Below, one piece after another: positions 37,725-49,160 of a stretch of DNA of 64,000 bases. The position numbers and the translations under genes are program-made. The notes beneath the pieces are model-generated. The model ran no database searches, was not told where the DNA came from, and saw only the letters and a program-made list of their open reading frames with translations. Origin of the DNA: Adenanthera pavonina (taxonomy: Eukaryota; Streptophyta; Magnoliopsida; Fabales; Fabaceae); assembly GCA_026686845.1 (NCBI GenBank), contig JAIVEN010000015.1, positions 15,233,501-15,297,500 of the forward strand. Reading direction: 5' to 3'. Every line of letters starts with the position of its first letter. Positions within the stretch are counted from its first letter, which is position 1.

Positions 37725-38300
37725 TTGGATCGGTCATTAAATTAGATAAGATAATGGTTCAAGGTTCAGTGATTAAATCAGGGTTAGATTAAGATCGAAT
37801 AAATTAATATATTTTAATAATATAGATAAAAAATATAAAAAATATTTATCCATGATCATAAAATTAATATTCATTCTATAATAAAAAGTAAATTTAATAA
37901 TATATAGAAAATTAAAAATATTATTAATAAGTTTCACAACCTAATATTAAAATCTAAACATGTTAATATCTATTTATAATTATATTTTGAATTCAAAATA
38001 ACCAATTGATATTCTATTTTCATATTATTTGTTAAATGAATTTATTATTATTATTATTAATTATGTATCATAATAATACTTATAACATATTATAATATGG
38101 AAAGAAAAAATTTATACTAAAAATAATGCTACTTAGTATTAAAAATAATGTTATTTTATTTTAAAAATTTTTTTTAAAAAAAATGCTCGGACCGGTTCAA
38201 ACGATTTTGTACCAGTTCTGAAACCCTCTGATATGCATTTGTGATCGGATCGGATCAATGATGGGTTTCTGATCGAATTGGCGGGTCCGATCTGATTTTT
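37725..38300 (-). repeat. Reverse-oriented copy of the 1112-1700 repeat family
   Basis: In reverse complement, this region matches the CGGTC-rich head and AT-rich core of the tandem unit at 1112-1700: AAAATAACATxATTTTTAxT, then ATTAATAAGTTTCA-type words. It ends in GGACCGGTTCAAAC and GATCGGATCGGATC words. A third location for this non-coding family. Confidence 0.65.
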
Positions 38301-39328
38301 AGTTCCATGATATATATATATACAAATATAAATATAAAATAAATATATACACAATATATTTGATTAAAGGTCAACTAGATACATGGAACATCAACAAGAA
38401 AAACAACTTCTCCTTCGATCCTGAATTATAAGATAATAAGTGGATTTTCCTTATTACAACTAGTGGACAAACTTTTTGAAGATTTACATATATATTGATA
38501 ATTTAAGTTTTTAATATCATAATTAATTTTTGAAAAATAATTTTATACTCAGTTGGTCTAAAATATAATATGTTTTCTAAAATATTTTATTAGTCCATAA
38601 TAAAATATAAGGTATCTCAATTGAAGTTAAGCATTTACCTATATCTCAATCGTTTATGTTCTATCATTCTTTTATCAGATTTTTTTTTTAGCTATCATTC
38701 TTAACCATACTGTAATTGAGAATACAAAGGATAAAACTGAATCTTATCGAAAAATATTATTATAAGTTGGATTGGATTAGTAAAATATAATTTTTAATGC
38801 CTTGAATTAACATATTTTTTAATTTTTTTTATTTTTCTAAGGTACTAATTATTTATTTTGAGCCTAAAAAATGATAATTATAATTATTATATTAATTAAT
38901 GTATAATAATAGTAATTAGATTAATTTAAGTAAATTTTCTGTTAACTTGTTTAACAGTGTTAAATTCAGAAATCTTTTGACCGCATCTTTAAAGTTAAAG
39001 GGTTATAATGAAACTTTTAAAAGTTAAAGTACTAAAATGAAATCTGCTTCAAAGTTAAGGGATTAAATATATACTTTCACCATTTATAATTATTTTTAAT
39101 AATAATGATTTTTATCACACTTTCTAGATTAATTAGAATATCTATCATTAATTTTTTTATAAAAAAATCCTATAAATTTTAAGTAACAAATAAATATGTG
39201 TGTAATAATTATGATAAAACATTTAATCTTTCGGTGTTGAACGTGTTGGAGTGGTTTTTAGATTTCACAAACGGCTATCAGCCAACGATCATATGTGGCC
39301 CTTTGTTGTCTATTTCCTCAACAGCTTG
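38301..39328. other. AT-rich intergenic; holds duplicate segment A
   Basis: The block at about 38593-38783 is duplicated at 48012-48592 (where it is interrupted by a MITE). The rest is AT-rich without features. The last ~90 bases (39240-39333) are less AT-rich and continue, across the copia-2 insertion, at 44975. Confidence 0.5.
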
Positions 39329-39333
39329 CCTAG

Positions 39334-39536
39334 TGAAGAAGTAATTGTGAAAAATTACTCTGAATATTACTGAATAACTTGGGTTACATATATACACAAA
39401 AAGCAAATCTATCTAATAATTACAAAATCGAATCAAATCAAATCCCTATAATAAATAGAAGGATATGCTAAATATTAACAAAATAATATCCTAATAATAT
39501 CCTATAATAAATAGAAGGATATGCTAAATATTAACA
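39334..39536 (-). repeat. copia-2 3' LTR
   Basis: 203 bp, TG...CA on the plus strand, identical to 44772-44974 except for one A/G difference at the 18th base. It contains an exact 35-bp repeat of its own outer end (39446-39480 and 39502-39536). Confidence 0.97.
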
Positions 39537-39547
39537 CCCCCCTTCAA
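39537..39547 (-). other. copia-2 polypurine tract
   Basis: The minus strand reads TTGAAGGGGGG directly before the 3' LTR (TGTTAATA...), where plus-strand DNA synthesis would be primed. Confidence 0.85.
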
Positions 39548-42500
39548 ACTCAAGATGGTTCAATAACGAACATCTTGAGTTTGTTTACTAATATATTAAA
39601 CCGGCCTAAACTGTGTGACTTAGTAAATAAATCAACCGGTTGATCAGTAGTCCAGATAGGAAGGAGTCTGAGAGTTCCTCGAACAACATGCTGTCGAGTA
39701 AAATGACAATCAATCTCAATATGTTTAGTCTGTTCGTGAAATACATCACTATGAACAATTTGTCTGGCACTCTGACTATCACAATAGAGATCAGTAGAAG
39801 AGTCTTGGGCCACCCCCATATCAGTAAGAAGCCATCGAAGTCAAAGTATTTCAGAAGTAGTGTCAGCTAAAGCACGATACTCGGATTTAGCACTTGAGCG
39901 AGAAGCCAACGTCTGCTTCTTACTTCGCCATGAAATCAGAGAATCACCAAGAAAAATGCAGAAGCCAGTGGTAGATCTACGATCAGAATGATCACCTCCC
40001 CAATCTGCATCAGAATAAGCTCATAGAATAAGCGAAGAACTGGCAGAGAAATGCAAACCATGAGATAAGGTTCCCTTAATATAACGAATAATGCGAAGTA
40101 CTGCAGCATAGTGAGTAGTATGAGGAGCAGACATAAACAGATTGACAATATGCACTGCATAAGCAATATCAGGTCTAGTCACTATGAGATAGATGAGACT
40201 TCCAACTAACTGACGATAAAAGGTAGGATCTTTCAACAATGTGCCATCAGTAGGAGTGAACCGAGCGTTAGATTCAATAGGAGTAGCCTCGACTGTATCG
40301 TCAGTGAGTTGAGCTCGAGAAATCAAGTCAGAAGCATACTTGACCTGAGAGAGAGATATACCATTTTTCACATAGAGTACCTCAAGACCAAGAAAGTAAC
40401 TGAGATTCCCAAGATCTTTCATTTCAAAATGATTCTCGAGAAAAGACTTGAGTTCTTGAACTCCGATGGAATCATCACCTGTGATAATTATGTCATCAAC
40501 ATACAACAGAAGCAAGACTATACCACGATCCGTAGTACGAATAAACAATGCAGAATCGTGAGGACTACAAGAGAAACCAAGCTGACTGATGGTGGTGCTA
40601 AACTTAGCAAACCAAGCACGAGGAGCTTGTTTAAGACCATAAAGAGCACGTCGGAGACGACAAACCTTGTTTGCCGGATTAGGATATCCTGGAGGGGGCT
40701 TCATATAAACTTCTTCTTCTAAATTTCCATTCAGAAAGGCATTTTTGACATCCATTTGATAAAGAGTCCAACACTTGGCTGCAGCAATAGCAAGAAGACT
40801 TCTAACAGAAGTAATTTGAGCAACCGGAGCAAAAGTCTCCTCATAGTCAATCCCATACTCCTGAGTAAAGCCCTGAGCTACTAAGTGAGCCTTACGCCGT
40901 TCCAAAGAACCATCAGAATGAGTCTTAATTTTATATACCCACCGACATCCAACTAGAGTCTTATCAGGAGGAAGATCAACAAGATCCCAAGTGTGCATTT
41001 TTTCCAATGCCTGCAATTCTGCTTGCATAGCCTGCTGCCAATGAGAGTCACGAGAAGCTTCCTTATAGGACTGATGTTCCTTTAGCTGAAGAATAGTAGA
41101 GAAGCAGTGGTAATCTCGAAGGTAAGAAGGAGGGTTTCTTTCACGAGTAGGCCGATTGGATTCAGAGGACACAGGCTCCGTAGACATGACTTGTGAGGGA
41201 GAATCAGAAGTAACAGAACCATCTGGAGAAGATGCAACATCAGACGTAATGGTGAGCTCATCAACTGAACCTGTACCTAAGTCACTAGGAAAAAGATCAA
41301 TAGAAGGATTTGTAAAAATAGGAGAGGAAGTGGAAAGAATCGAAGAGAAATCGGTCAAAGAAGAAAACTGAACATTTTTCCAGAATACAACATGACGAGA
41401 GATTCGTATACGATGGGATAAAGGATCCCAGCAACGATGTCCCTTATGCTCAGAATCATACCCAAGGAAGCAACAGGCACGGGCACGTGCTTGTAATTTG
41501 GTGGTCTTATGAGAGGGAAGAAGAACAAAACAAGCACAACCAAAAACTTTTAACATAGAATAATTTGGAGAAGTACCATGAAGACACTCAAAAGGAGAGA
41601 TGTTACCAAGAACAGGGGATGGAACACGATTGATACAGTAGACAGCAGTCATGGCTACTTCACCCCAAAAACGCTCTAGACAAGAAGCGAAAATGAGCAG
41701 AGCTCGGACAGAGTCAAGAATATGACGATGTTTTCGTTCTGCACGACCATTCTGTTGAGAGGTGTAAGGACAAGAATATTGAGAGATAGTGCCCTGTTCA
41801 TCAAGAAAATTAAGTAATTTGGAGTCACGATACTCTAAAGCATTATCACGATGGAAGACTTTAATTATCTTGGAAAACTGAGTACGAACTATAGTAGCAA
41901 ATTTAATATAAATTTGGGATAATTCTGAACGATTTTTCATCATATAGATCCAAGTAAAGAGTGAAAAATCATCAATAAAAAAGTACAAAATATCGTGATC
42001 CTCCCATGGAGGGAGTAGGAGAAGGTCTCCAAATGTCAGAGTGAATCAAATCAAATGGAGAATCAGAAATAAAATCACTTTTATTAAAAGGTAAAGTAGG
42101 TTGTTTTGCAGTCTGACAGGAAATACAATGTAAGGATTTTTCACTAACAGGACCTAGGAAACTATTAGAAATCAAAAGTTGTAGTTTATTCAAAGAAGTA
42201 TGAGCAAGTCGACGATGCCACAAATCAAGAGATGAAGAGGTAGTGGCAGCACACAATCTGGATGACTGAGCGACATCAGGAAGATGCATAGAAGTGAGCT
42301 CAAACATACGTCCGACTTTACGCCCAGTCCCGATGATCTGTCTTGTCTGAGAATCCATCACAACACAACCATGTTTGTTAAATAATACATCATAGCCCAT
42401 GTCAACAAGCTAACCAACAGAAATAAGATTGAAACTAATGGCAGGAACAAAATAAGTATCACAAAGAGATAAAGAAGGTGAGGAAACAGTACCAACATGA

Positions 42501-42818
42501 CTAACAGACATTTGGGAATTATCAGTAGTATGGATAGAGGGAGCAGAGGAGTTAGGTGTCATGGAAGAAAAGAAATCAGATTGTCCAGTCATATGATTAC
42601 AACAGGCAGAATAAAAAAACCAAGAAGATATACCTGGAGGAGTAGTTAAAGCAGTCGGTGGACTAGAAGAACTAGAAATAAGTTTCCGAAGTAGCACTTC
42701 GAGATCAAAAGTAGAAGATGATGAAGTGGATTTAGAAGGTGACTCGCTATTGACAGCATCAGTGGCAGAAAGAGCAGGCTTGGTTGAATGCCCAGGTCGT
42801 GAGAACTTCCTCTGATCA

Positions 42819-43507
42819 GTTCTAGGTAGGGGTGTGCACGGGCCGGGACGGGCCGGGCATCACCTCAGCCCGGTGTCCGGCCCAAAACACCCCCCGGGCT
42901 GAGAAAATCGGCCCGTGGCCCGGCCCGGCCAGGTATGGCCCGGTCCTTCACCGGGCCGGGACCGGGTCAATACCGGGCCGAGTTTTGGCCCGGTCTAAAA
43001 AAAATAAAAAAAAATAAATTAATTAATTTAATTTTTTAATAAAAATATAACTAGTTTCATTTAAAATATATTCTTAGAGAAAATAATATTAGGTTAAAAA
43101 GTAATATTTATCAAAATTATAAATACTCAATAATTATACATTATTTATTTTATATAATATTAAGTGATGAAATAGATTTAAAATTTGAAATAAAATTAAA
43201 AATTGAAATAATAAAACATATCTCTTATAATTATAAAATTAATTTATTACATAAGGTATAAGAAGGAAAAACAATTATATAAAATTATTCAATATTTTTA
43301 ATAAATAAAAAAATATGAGAAAATTGGAAAAAATATATATATATATATATATATCGGGCCGGGCTGGGCGGGACGGGTATGTTGCTTGCCCGCGGCCCGG
43401 CCCGGCCCGGTCCTCCTTCAGTTTATTCTTTTCTCTTTTTGGCCAGGCCCGACCCGGCCCGAAATGACCGGGCCACACCGGGCCCGTTGCACAGCCCTAG
43501 TTCTAGG
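42819..43507. repeat. 8-bp target duplications of the hAT MITE
   Basis: GTTCTAGG at 42819-42826 and again at 43500-43507, directly abutting the element ends. Removing the element and one copy restores an uninterrupted gag frame context. Confidence 0.9.
42827..43499. mobile_element. hAT-type MITE with GC-rich ends, 673 bp
   Basis: It starts TAGGGGTGTGCACGGGCC and ends GGGCCCGTTGCACAGCCCTA, which are inverted relatives of the hAT TAGGG-TGTGCA type, with a perfect 8-bp target duplication. The outer ~170 bases on the left and ~140 on the right are packed with GGGCCGG words, while the centre is very AT-rich with an (AT)n tract at ~43331-43354. No transposase is present, so it is non-autonomous. 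It sits in the gag zinc-knuckle region of copia-2. Confidence 0.9.
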
Positions 43508-44380
43508 TGGACAAATGGGATATTGATCAATGAGATGCCCAGTCTTCTTACAATATCTGCAATATAAGGTGGGACAATTAGCAGCTATATGACCTTTCTT
43601 CTGACATGCACGACATTCAATGAATGGACACTCAGCAAAGGAGTGATTGGACTGAGGACAGCGCCGACAAGACTTAGAATTTTTGTCAGATACAGCAAAA
43701 ACCATCTTTGGATTACGATGCAGAAGACCCAAGCGAGTTTCTTCATATCTAAGACGAGGAAAAGCATCTTCAAAAGTAGGAAGTGGACTCTGATGCAGTA
43801 AAGAAGCACGAACAGGCTCAAAATCATCTGTAAGAGCCATAAGGAACTGAATAAGTCGGAGTTAATCACGATACTTCAAAAAGGCTTGAGCATCTACTTC
43901 ACATTTGAAAATAGGCTCTGAATAATCCAGTTGATCCCAAACAGACTCAATCTTAGCAAGAAACTCATAAAGAGGTTGGCCACGTTCTTGTCTGAGAATA
44001 CTGAGATCCTTTTGCAACTGAAATTGATTAGATAAATCTGATGATGTATAACGACTAGCAAGATGATCCCAGACTTCTTTAGCAGTTTCAAATCGATCAA
44101 ACTGTTAATGAATGCTAGCAATAGAAGTATTATGAAACCATGTAATGATCTGATTATTTTTGCTATCCCACTCCTCTAATCGTTCATTAAACTTAACCTC
44201 TGTCTCATCAGACACACGAGTAGGAAATTTAATGTCACCAGTAACATACCGCCATAATTTTCTGCCTTTAAGAAAACCATGCATGCTTTCCAACCAGAGA
44301 CGATAATTGGATCCATTCAAAATAACAGATATAGGTTGAGCAATGTCAAATTTATCCATGATGAAACAAACTAATTCCAA

Positions 44381-44757
44381 AAAAAAAACACCCAGGAGAA
44401 AATGAAATTCTCAAATAATTCTGAAAAATAGACGAATTGCAATGAGTTGACGAATCAACAAACCAACCACACAAGAAGAAGCAGAAGATGACGACGAGCA
44501 GAACAAGATGAACTCCGGCGAGAACGAACACCAGACGCGCCCTCAAGTGCCGGAGAAAGAAAAACTGGACCGTCGGCACGTGAAGCGTGTGGGAGAGCGT
44601 GCGGCGGAGGAAGGCTGTCGGAATTGGTGGACCGGCCGAACTCAAGATGCTGAACATGGTGGTGGGGCGCGTGTCACTGGTGGACCACTGAACAAAGACA
44701 GATCTGAGGAAGAACGTACGGACGCCAATGAAAAAAAAAAATCCTATGATATTAACC
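44381..44757 (-). other. copia-2 untranslated leader
   Basis: Between the gag start and the primer-binding site. Less AT-rich than its surroundings. The 88-codon plus-strand frame at 44508-44774 is antisense to the leader and shows no family resemblance. Confidence 0.6.
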
Positions 44758-44771
44758 TAGCTCTGGTACCA
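44758..44771 (-). other. copia-2 primer-binding site
   Basis: The minus strand reads TGGTACCAGAGCTAGG next to the 5' LTR, matching the tRNA-iMet complement with one change. Confidence 0.85.
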
Positions 44772-44974
44772 TGAAGAAGTAATTGTGGAAAATTACTCTG
44801 AATATTACTGAATAACTTGGGTTACATATATACACAAAAAGCAAATCTATCTAATAATTACAAAATCGAATCAAATCAAATCCCTATAATAAATAGAAGG
44901 ATATGCTAAATATTAACAAAATAATATCCTAATAATATCCTATAATAAATAGAAGGATATGCTAAATATTAACA
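44772..44974 (-). repeat. copia-2 5' LTR
   Basis: 203 bp, 202 identical positions with the 3' LTR. The plus strand begins TGAAGAAGTAATTG and ends ATTAACA, followed by target duplication CCTAG. Confidence 0.97.
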
Positions 44975-45279
44975 CCTAGGATTCTCCGTCCACGAGCGAT
45001 GAGACAATTGACACAGGGAGGGGAGAACTATTTAATAGAAAAATCAGAAACCAAATTTACTACTTAATTACTCATTTATGTGTGTATGTTTTAATATAAC
45101 ATATTACATAAAATAAATATAACATTATATAAGTTTGGAATTATATAACTAGCTGTTTAGTTCACTTAATTTTTTTATATGATTTTATAAGGTTTACTTC
45201 AATGTCTCTCATCACTTTTAAAAAATTATTCATTTTTTATTTTCTTCAAAAAAAATTAAGTTCTAGTTTTGTACATTCT

Positions 45280-48011
45280 TATCTAGTCTTCGATCCGTTG
45301 CTGGTAGAAATTAGGCCTTGGTTTTGATAGTCAGTGTTGTCCAGTATCAAAATTGTTTTCAATGCTATTGTGCTATCATGAATTGAGCTCTAGTTCGAGG
45401 GCAGGTTTTGTTCTTATTAAATTTGTTTTGAGGGCAAGTCTTAACATGCATGTTGCTGTAAGCATACATTATGTTTATACCTCATTGTAATATGTGTCGA
45501 CTTCCTCGATTATTTGAATCACTTCCCATCTGTGCCTTGTGTTATTGACTGATGGATGCATAGGTAGTGACAATATTCTAAAAGTAGAGATGTGAATTTT
45601 ACTGAGTGTATGTGCATTACTAGATTTGTCAAAAGGCATGCTGTTTTGATTAACAAATAAGATTGAACATTGAGTCCCTTCAAGGTGGCCCTTTAAATAT
45701 GTGTAGACATCCCTTTATGTCTCTAGTGGGTGTTGGGTCTTTTGTTCCATACTTCAAAGGATACTGTGTCTCAAGATTAATAAATACCAAACGTATTGCC
45801 TGGGGGCTGATCCTCTGAGTTCACTTTGTATACAGCTTGTTGCATTACCAAGGTGTTGATTTCTTTGAGTTCACTTTATATATAGCTTGTTGCCATTCAC
45901 TAGGATTCGGTTGATCATTTCATAAGTACAGGATCCTAATAATATGCTAAACCAATTTATTGAATGTGAGATCCTAATCGTGAGTCCTCTTACGGGTTGC
46001 TTATGGGATTCACAACAAGTCAAGCAAATAATGCTATGGCCTGGAATTTGATGAATTTTCTGTGGTATTTTGAATGTGGGTTATGCTTGTGTTGGCTTCC
46101 TTGTTAGTTTATTTTAGATGCTAGAATAATTATTCAATTAGAAGGAATCCCACGACTTATCTCACATGGAGAATACCTTCATAATTAAAATTCTTTTAAA
46201 AAAAAAGGTTCACGATCTCCTAGCTATACTTTAATACATTTGTTTAGGAATTCAAAGGGGTGTTTTTGGTAGTTCCTTTTTAAGGTAAATGGTTTCAAAT
46301 TTTAGAGTTTGCCCCGAGGGACTTTAAGTCTCCGTGGACTCATAAGGGATCAATTAAGGATACCATGAACAAGGAGTTGTCATGGTAAACATATTGGCTA
46401 TGTCTTGATTTTTTCAAATTTTCGGATAATCAGTGACCTTTACTTTGAACCCTTCTCTTTTCGTCTTAATGCTCCGAGTGGTAATACCATGGACATTTAG
46501 GTGCCAATCAGCGAGTTGTAAGTGATAAAGTCACCACAGATCCTGATTGATTATTTTTCTAAAAAAAATATAATAAATAAAATAAATAAATAAATAATAA
46601 TAAATAAAATAAATAAAAATAAATAGTATATGAATATATACATAAAAGTCATATTCCTTTTACCGGTTTTCTTTTTATAAAACAACCATAATCATATTTA
46701 TTTAATATAAAAATGATTTCATTTTTCTCAATTTTATCCTTTAAGTCCTTTTTACCTTTTGCCTCGAGTGGCATCACCATGAGCATATAAGCGTTAATTA
46801 GCAAATTATGAGTGATCAAGTCGCCATATATGCTATTTGATTTTCATTTAAAATTTTCCTTCTAGTTTTTTCTACTCTGAGTGGTAACACCGTGAGCATG
46901 TAAGCGTAAATCAGTAACTTGTGAGTGATAAAGTCACCACATATGCTGATTATTATTTTTCAAAACATACGTAATGATCACATTTTTTTAATTTCTTTTT
47001 TTAATAAATAAATTGGTGTTAAAATGATTTTTATAATAAAAAGAAAATAAAAATAATTTGTACAAAGAATTATTTGTTTTCTTTCGAACTCTTCTTATAC
47101 CTTTTGTCTCGAGTGACACCACCTTGGACATTTAGGTATCAATGGGTATATTGTGAGTGATAAGGTCGCCACATGAGTTGGTTGACTTTATTTTGTAAAA
47201 ATAAAATTCTTTTCAAATTTTCCTTCTCAAATTAACAATGAAAATATTTAAAGTCACATGATTTTTCTCCATTGAGGAAAAACATATATTCTTTTTTTAG
47301 AATTGATTTTCTTTTAAAAAAATGAAAATGAAAAATAAAAATTAGTGATAAGAGAAGGTAATCAAAATTAATCTATCTTTTAACAATTAAAACACACCAA
47401 CCAATTTTGAAAACTATTTTCTTTGTGGAAAGATACATTATTTCTTACCAACTTCTCTTTTCAAAAATATATACATAATGAAAAATATCAACCCAGTGAC
47501 ACACATTTTTAGTCCGAACTACGTCGACTTTGATCCCTATCACAGGGTACGTAATCCCCAGACTTTAATTCTGGGTCAAGTCCATTTTTGTAAATAAATA
47601 ACACTTTCCTCTTAATTTATTTTTCCCAACTTTTCATAATTTCATTTTATTCTTTATTTTCATTTTTACATTTTTCTTATTTTTATATTTATTTTTGCAT
47701 GTGAATGGTAAAAAGGCAATCAAAATAATTTTTAAAAGTCATAAAAATTGCATAATCAATCTAAGGTAACCGTTCTTTGAAACGGGTGTTGCGGGGGTGC
47801 CTAACACCTTCCTCACTCACAATCGTATTCCCGAACCCAACTCTGATTCGCAGACCATCCTTGTCCTTTTTATTTTGGTTTTCTAAAATTTTTCTTAAAA
47901 TTTTGGTTGCGACTCCCTCCGTAACCGCCCCCTATTGTGAGGGCCGATTTCTCTATTTTTCTTCATTTTCTTTAACTCCGCGTCATCCGCGTCGTATTTT
48001 TGGGTGTGACA
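45280..48011 (+). mobile_element. Tat/Ogre-like LTR (solo or partial), left end unclear
   Basis: The right part has the hallmark end of large Ty3/gypsy Tat/Ogre LTRs: GGGGGTGCCTAACACCTTCC (47793), ATTCCCGAACCCAACTC, GGTTGCGACTCCCTCCG, a GGGCCGATTT block, CGCGTCATCCGCGTCGT and a terminal GGGTGTGACA at 48011. Upstream lie four degenerate ~75-bp subrepeats. The left border is not found; ~45280 is where the sequence style changes. No internal pol domains are present in the window, so it is a solo or truncated LTR. Confidence 0.65.
46470..47185 (+). repeat. Four degenerate subrepeats inside the gypsy-type LTR
   Basis: Units at about 46474-46550, 46764-46840, 46877-46950 and 47110-47185 share the order GAGTGG-A-ACC, GAGCAT/GGACAT-TAGG/AAGC, CAAT/TAAATCAG, TTGTGAGTGATAAAGTC and GCCACAT/ACCACAT. 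Spacing is uneven (~105-290 bp). Confidence 0.7.
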
Positions 48012-48592
48012 AGTCCATAATAAAATATAAGGGGTCTGTTTGACAGTGTTTTCTGTTTTCTGTTCTTAAAAATAGTTTTACAAAACTGTTTTCAAGAATA
48101 AGTTTTGAAAACAAGAAAACAAAAAAATCTGTTTGAATAATTTTTCTCAAAATCATAACTAATGAGTAATAGATGAATTATTCAAAATTTATAACTTTAC
48201 CATTAATGAGGTGGATGTTTCTCACATTTCCTTGTGTTTTCCAGAACAAAAACTACAAAGCACCTAAAAGGTGTTCTGAGTTTTCTATTATTTTGTTTTT
48301 CTGTTTTCCAGAACAGTTTATAAAAAACAGGTTTACCAAATAAGTTTTCTGAGTTTTCTGTTTCTGAAAACAGAAAAACTATTTTCCAGAACAGCATCAA
48401 ACAGGTCCAAGGTATCTCAATTGAAGTTAAGCATTTACCTATATTTCAATCGTTTATGTTCTATCATTCTTTTATCAGAATTTTTTTGTTGTTGCTATCA
48501 CTCTTAACCATACTGTAATTGAGAATACAACGGACAAAACTGAATCTTATCGAAAAATATTATTATAAGTTGGATTGGATTAGTAAAATATA
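48012..48592 (+). repeat. Duplicate segment B (copy of 38593-38783) with MITE insertion
   Basis: AGTCCATAATAAAATATAAGG at 48012, then after the inserted MITE TATCTCAATTGAAGTTAAGC (48412) through GGATTGGATTAGTAAAATATA (ending 48592), match the uninterrupted block at 38593-38783 with few changes. Similarity begins exactly at the end of the gypsy-type LTR. Confidence 0.85.
48030..48407. mobile_element. MITE (~378 bp) with CTGTTTGA ends
   Basis: It begins GGTCTGTTTGACAGTG, and its other end in reverse complement is GGACCTGTTTGATGCTG. Inside, TTTTCTGTTTTCTGTT-type blocks face each other as inverted repeats. The empty site in the related segment at ~38610 reads ATATAAGGTATC, so the insertion duplicated AAGG or part of it. 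Family not certain; a 3-bp target of PIF/Harbinger type is possible. Confidence 0.75.
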
Positions 48593-48938
48593 AAAGAAGA
48601 GATAAAATAAAAATAATAATGATAGAATAAAGATGAGTACAAAACTTATGAAAAATAAATTATAAAGAAAAATTGTACCGTTTTATGACTTATAAAAAGC
48701 GCTGTGTAATTTTTTAGATATTATAAATAATAATTACTTATTTTAGATTTATTACTCAATGGGATAATTAAAGAACTGAAAAGTTATTTAAAATTTAAAA
48801 TTAAGAGTTTGGGTTCATCATTGTCCACAACAACAGTTCAAATAATTGTATAACGTATGTTGCTCTATCACTAGGCCCTCGGGGACAGGTCATAATTAAT
48901 AGAAGTGGGCCAATGACAATTTATTAATCAATTTAATC
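48593..48938. other. AT-rich intergenic
   Basis: No features recognised. Confidence 0.4.
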
Positions 48939-48941
48939 TTA

Positions 48942-49160
48942 TGACTCGTCGTTTGTGGGCACAAAACGTGAAATTTATTTTTATTTCATTATTTTATTAA
49001 TCTTACTTATTTTTATTGGTAAAAAATGTTATCTTAAAAAATGGACCACGTCATATAAACATGGTGTCAAAAGAAAAAAAATGGTGTTCATCGACTGTTA
49101 CCTTGACAAATGTCACTTTAAAGTTCTTTTTTACGTTTTGTGCCCTCACACGACGAGTCA
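48942..49160. mobile_element. MITE, 219 bp, with 32-bp near-perfect inverted ends
   Basis: The left end TGACTCGTCGTTTGTGGGCA and its continuation match the reverse complement of the right end at about 29 of 32 positions. It is flanked by TTA on both sides (48939-48941 and 49161-49163). The 3-bp target fits PIF/Harbinger, though the end sequence is unusual for that family. Short frames running across it are not coding. Confidence 0.8.

Larger units (their letters stand above)
39550..44380 (-). pseudogene. copia-2 gag-pol polyprotein, disrupted
   Basis: Minus-strand order: gag from about 44359 (a LNGSNYRLWLESM block), then CCHC knuckles (CRACQKKGHIAANC intact; the next one lacks its last Cys), protease region (~42630, where the catalytic D-S-G is lost and reads YSAC), integrase with HHCC zinc site (~42220), D and E catalytic positions (HSDIW, HRDNALEYRD, NGRAERKHRH), RT (from ~41000, YVDD box intact in LLYVDDIIITGDD at ~40500) and RNase H (to 39550). 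Breaks: stops at 44105-44107, 43862-43864, 42410-42412, 40021-40023 and 39841-39843; one extra base in the A run at 41977-41982; and the MITE at 42827-43499. All five stops are explicable by single C-to-T or G-to-A changes. Confidence 0.95.
39334..44974 (-). mobile_element. Young but defective Ty1-copia retrotransposon (copia-2)
   Basis: A complete 5641-bp element on the minus strand with two 203-bp LTRs that differ at one position, a 5-bp target duplication CCTAG (39329-39333 and 44975-44979), a tRNA-iMet primer-binding site and a G6 polypurine tract. The internal region runs gag, protease, integrase, RT, RNase H. It carries five in-frame stops, one frameshift and a 673-bp hAT MITE (42827-43499), so it cannot make its own polyprotein despite its recent insertion. 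Confidence 0.96.

Noticed and set aside
40309..41371. Plus-strand frames over copia-2
   Set aside because: They are antisense shadows of the integrase/RT reading frame.
42832..43478. Gly/Pro/Arg-rich open frames on both strands
   Set aside because: They come from the GGGCCGG-rich ends of the hAT MITE, not from genes.
44508..44774. 88-codon plus-strand frame
   Set aside because: It is antisense to the copia-2 leader and overlaps its primer-binding site.
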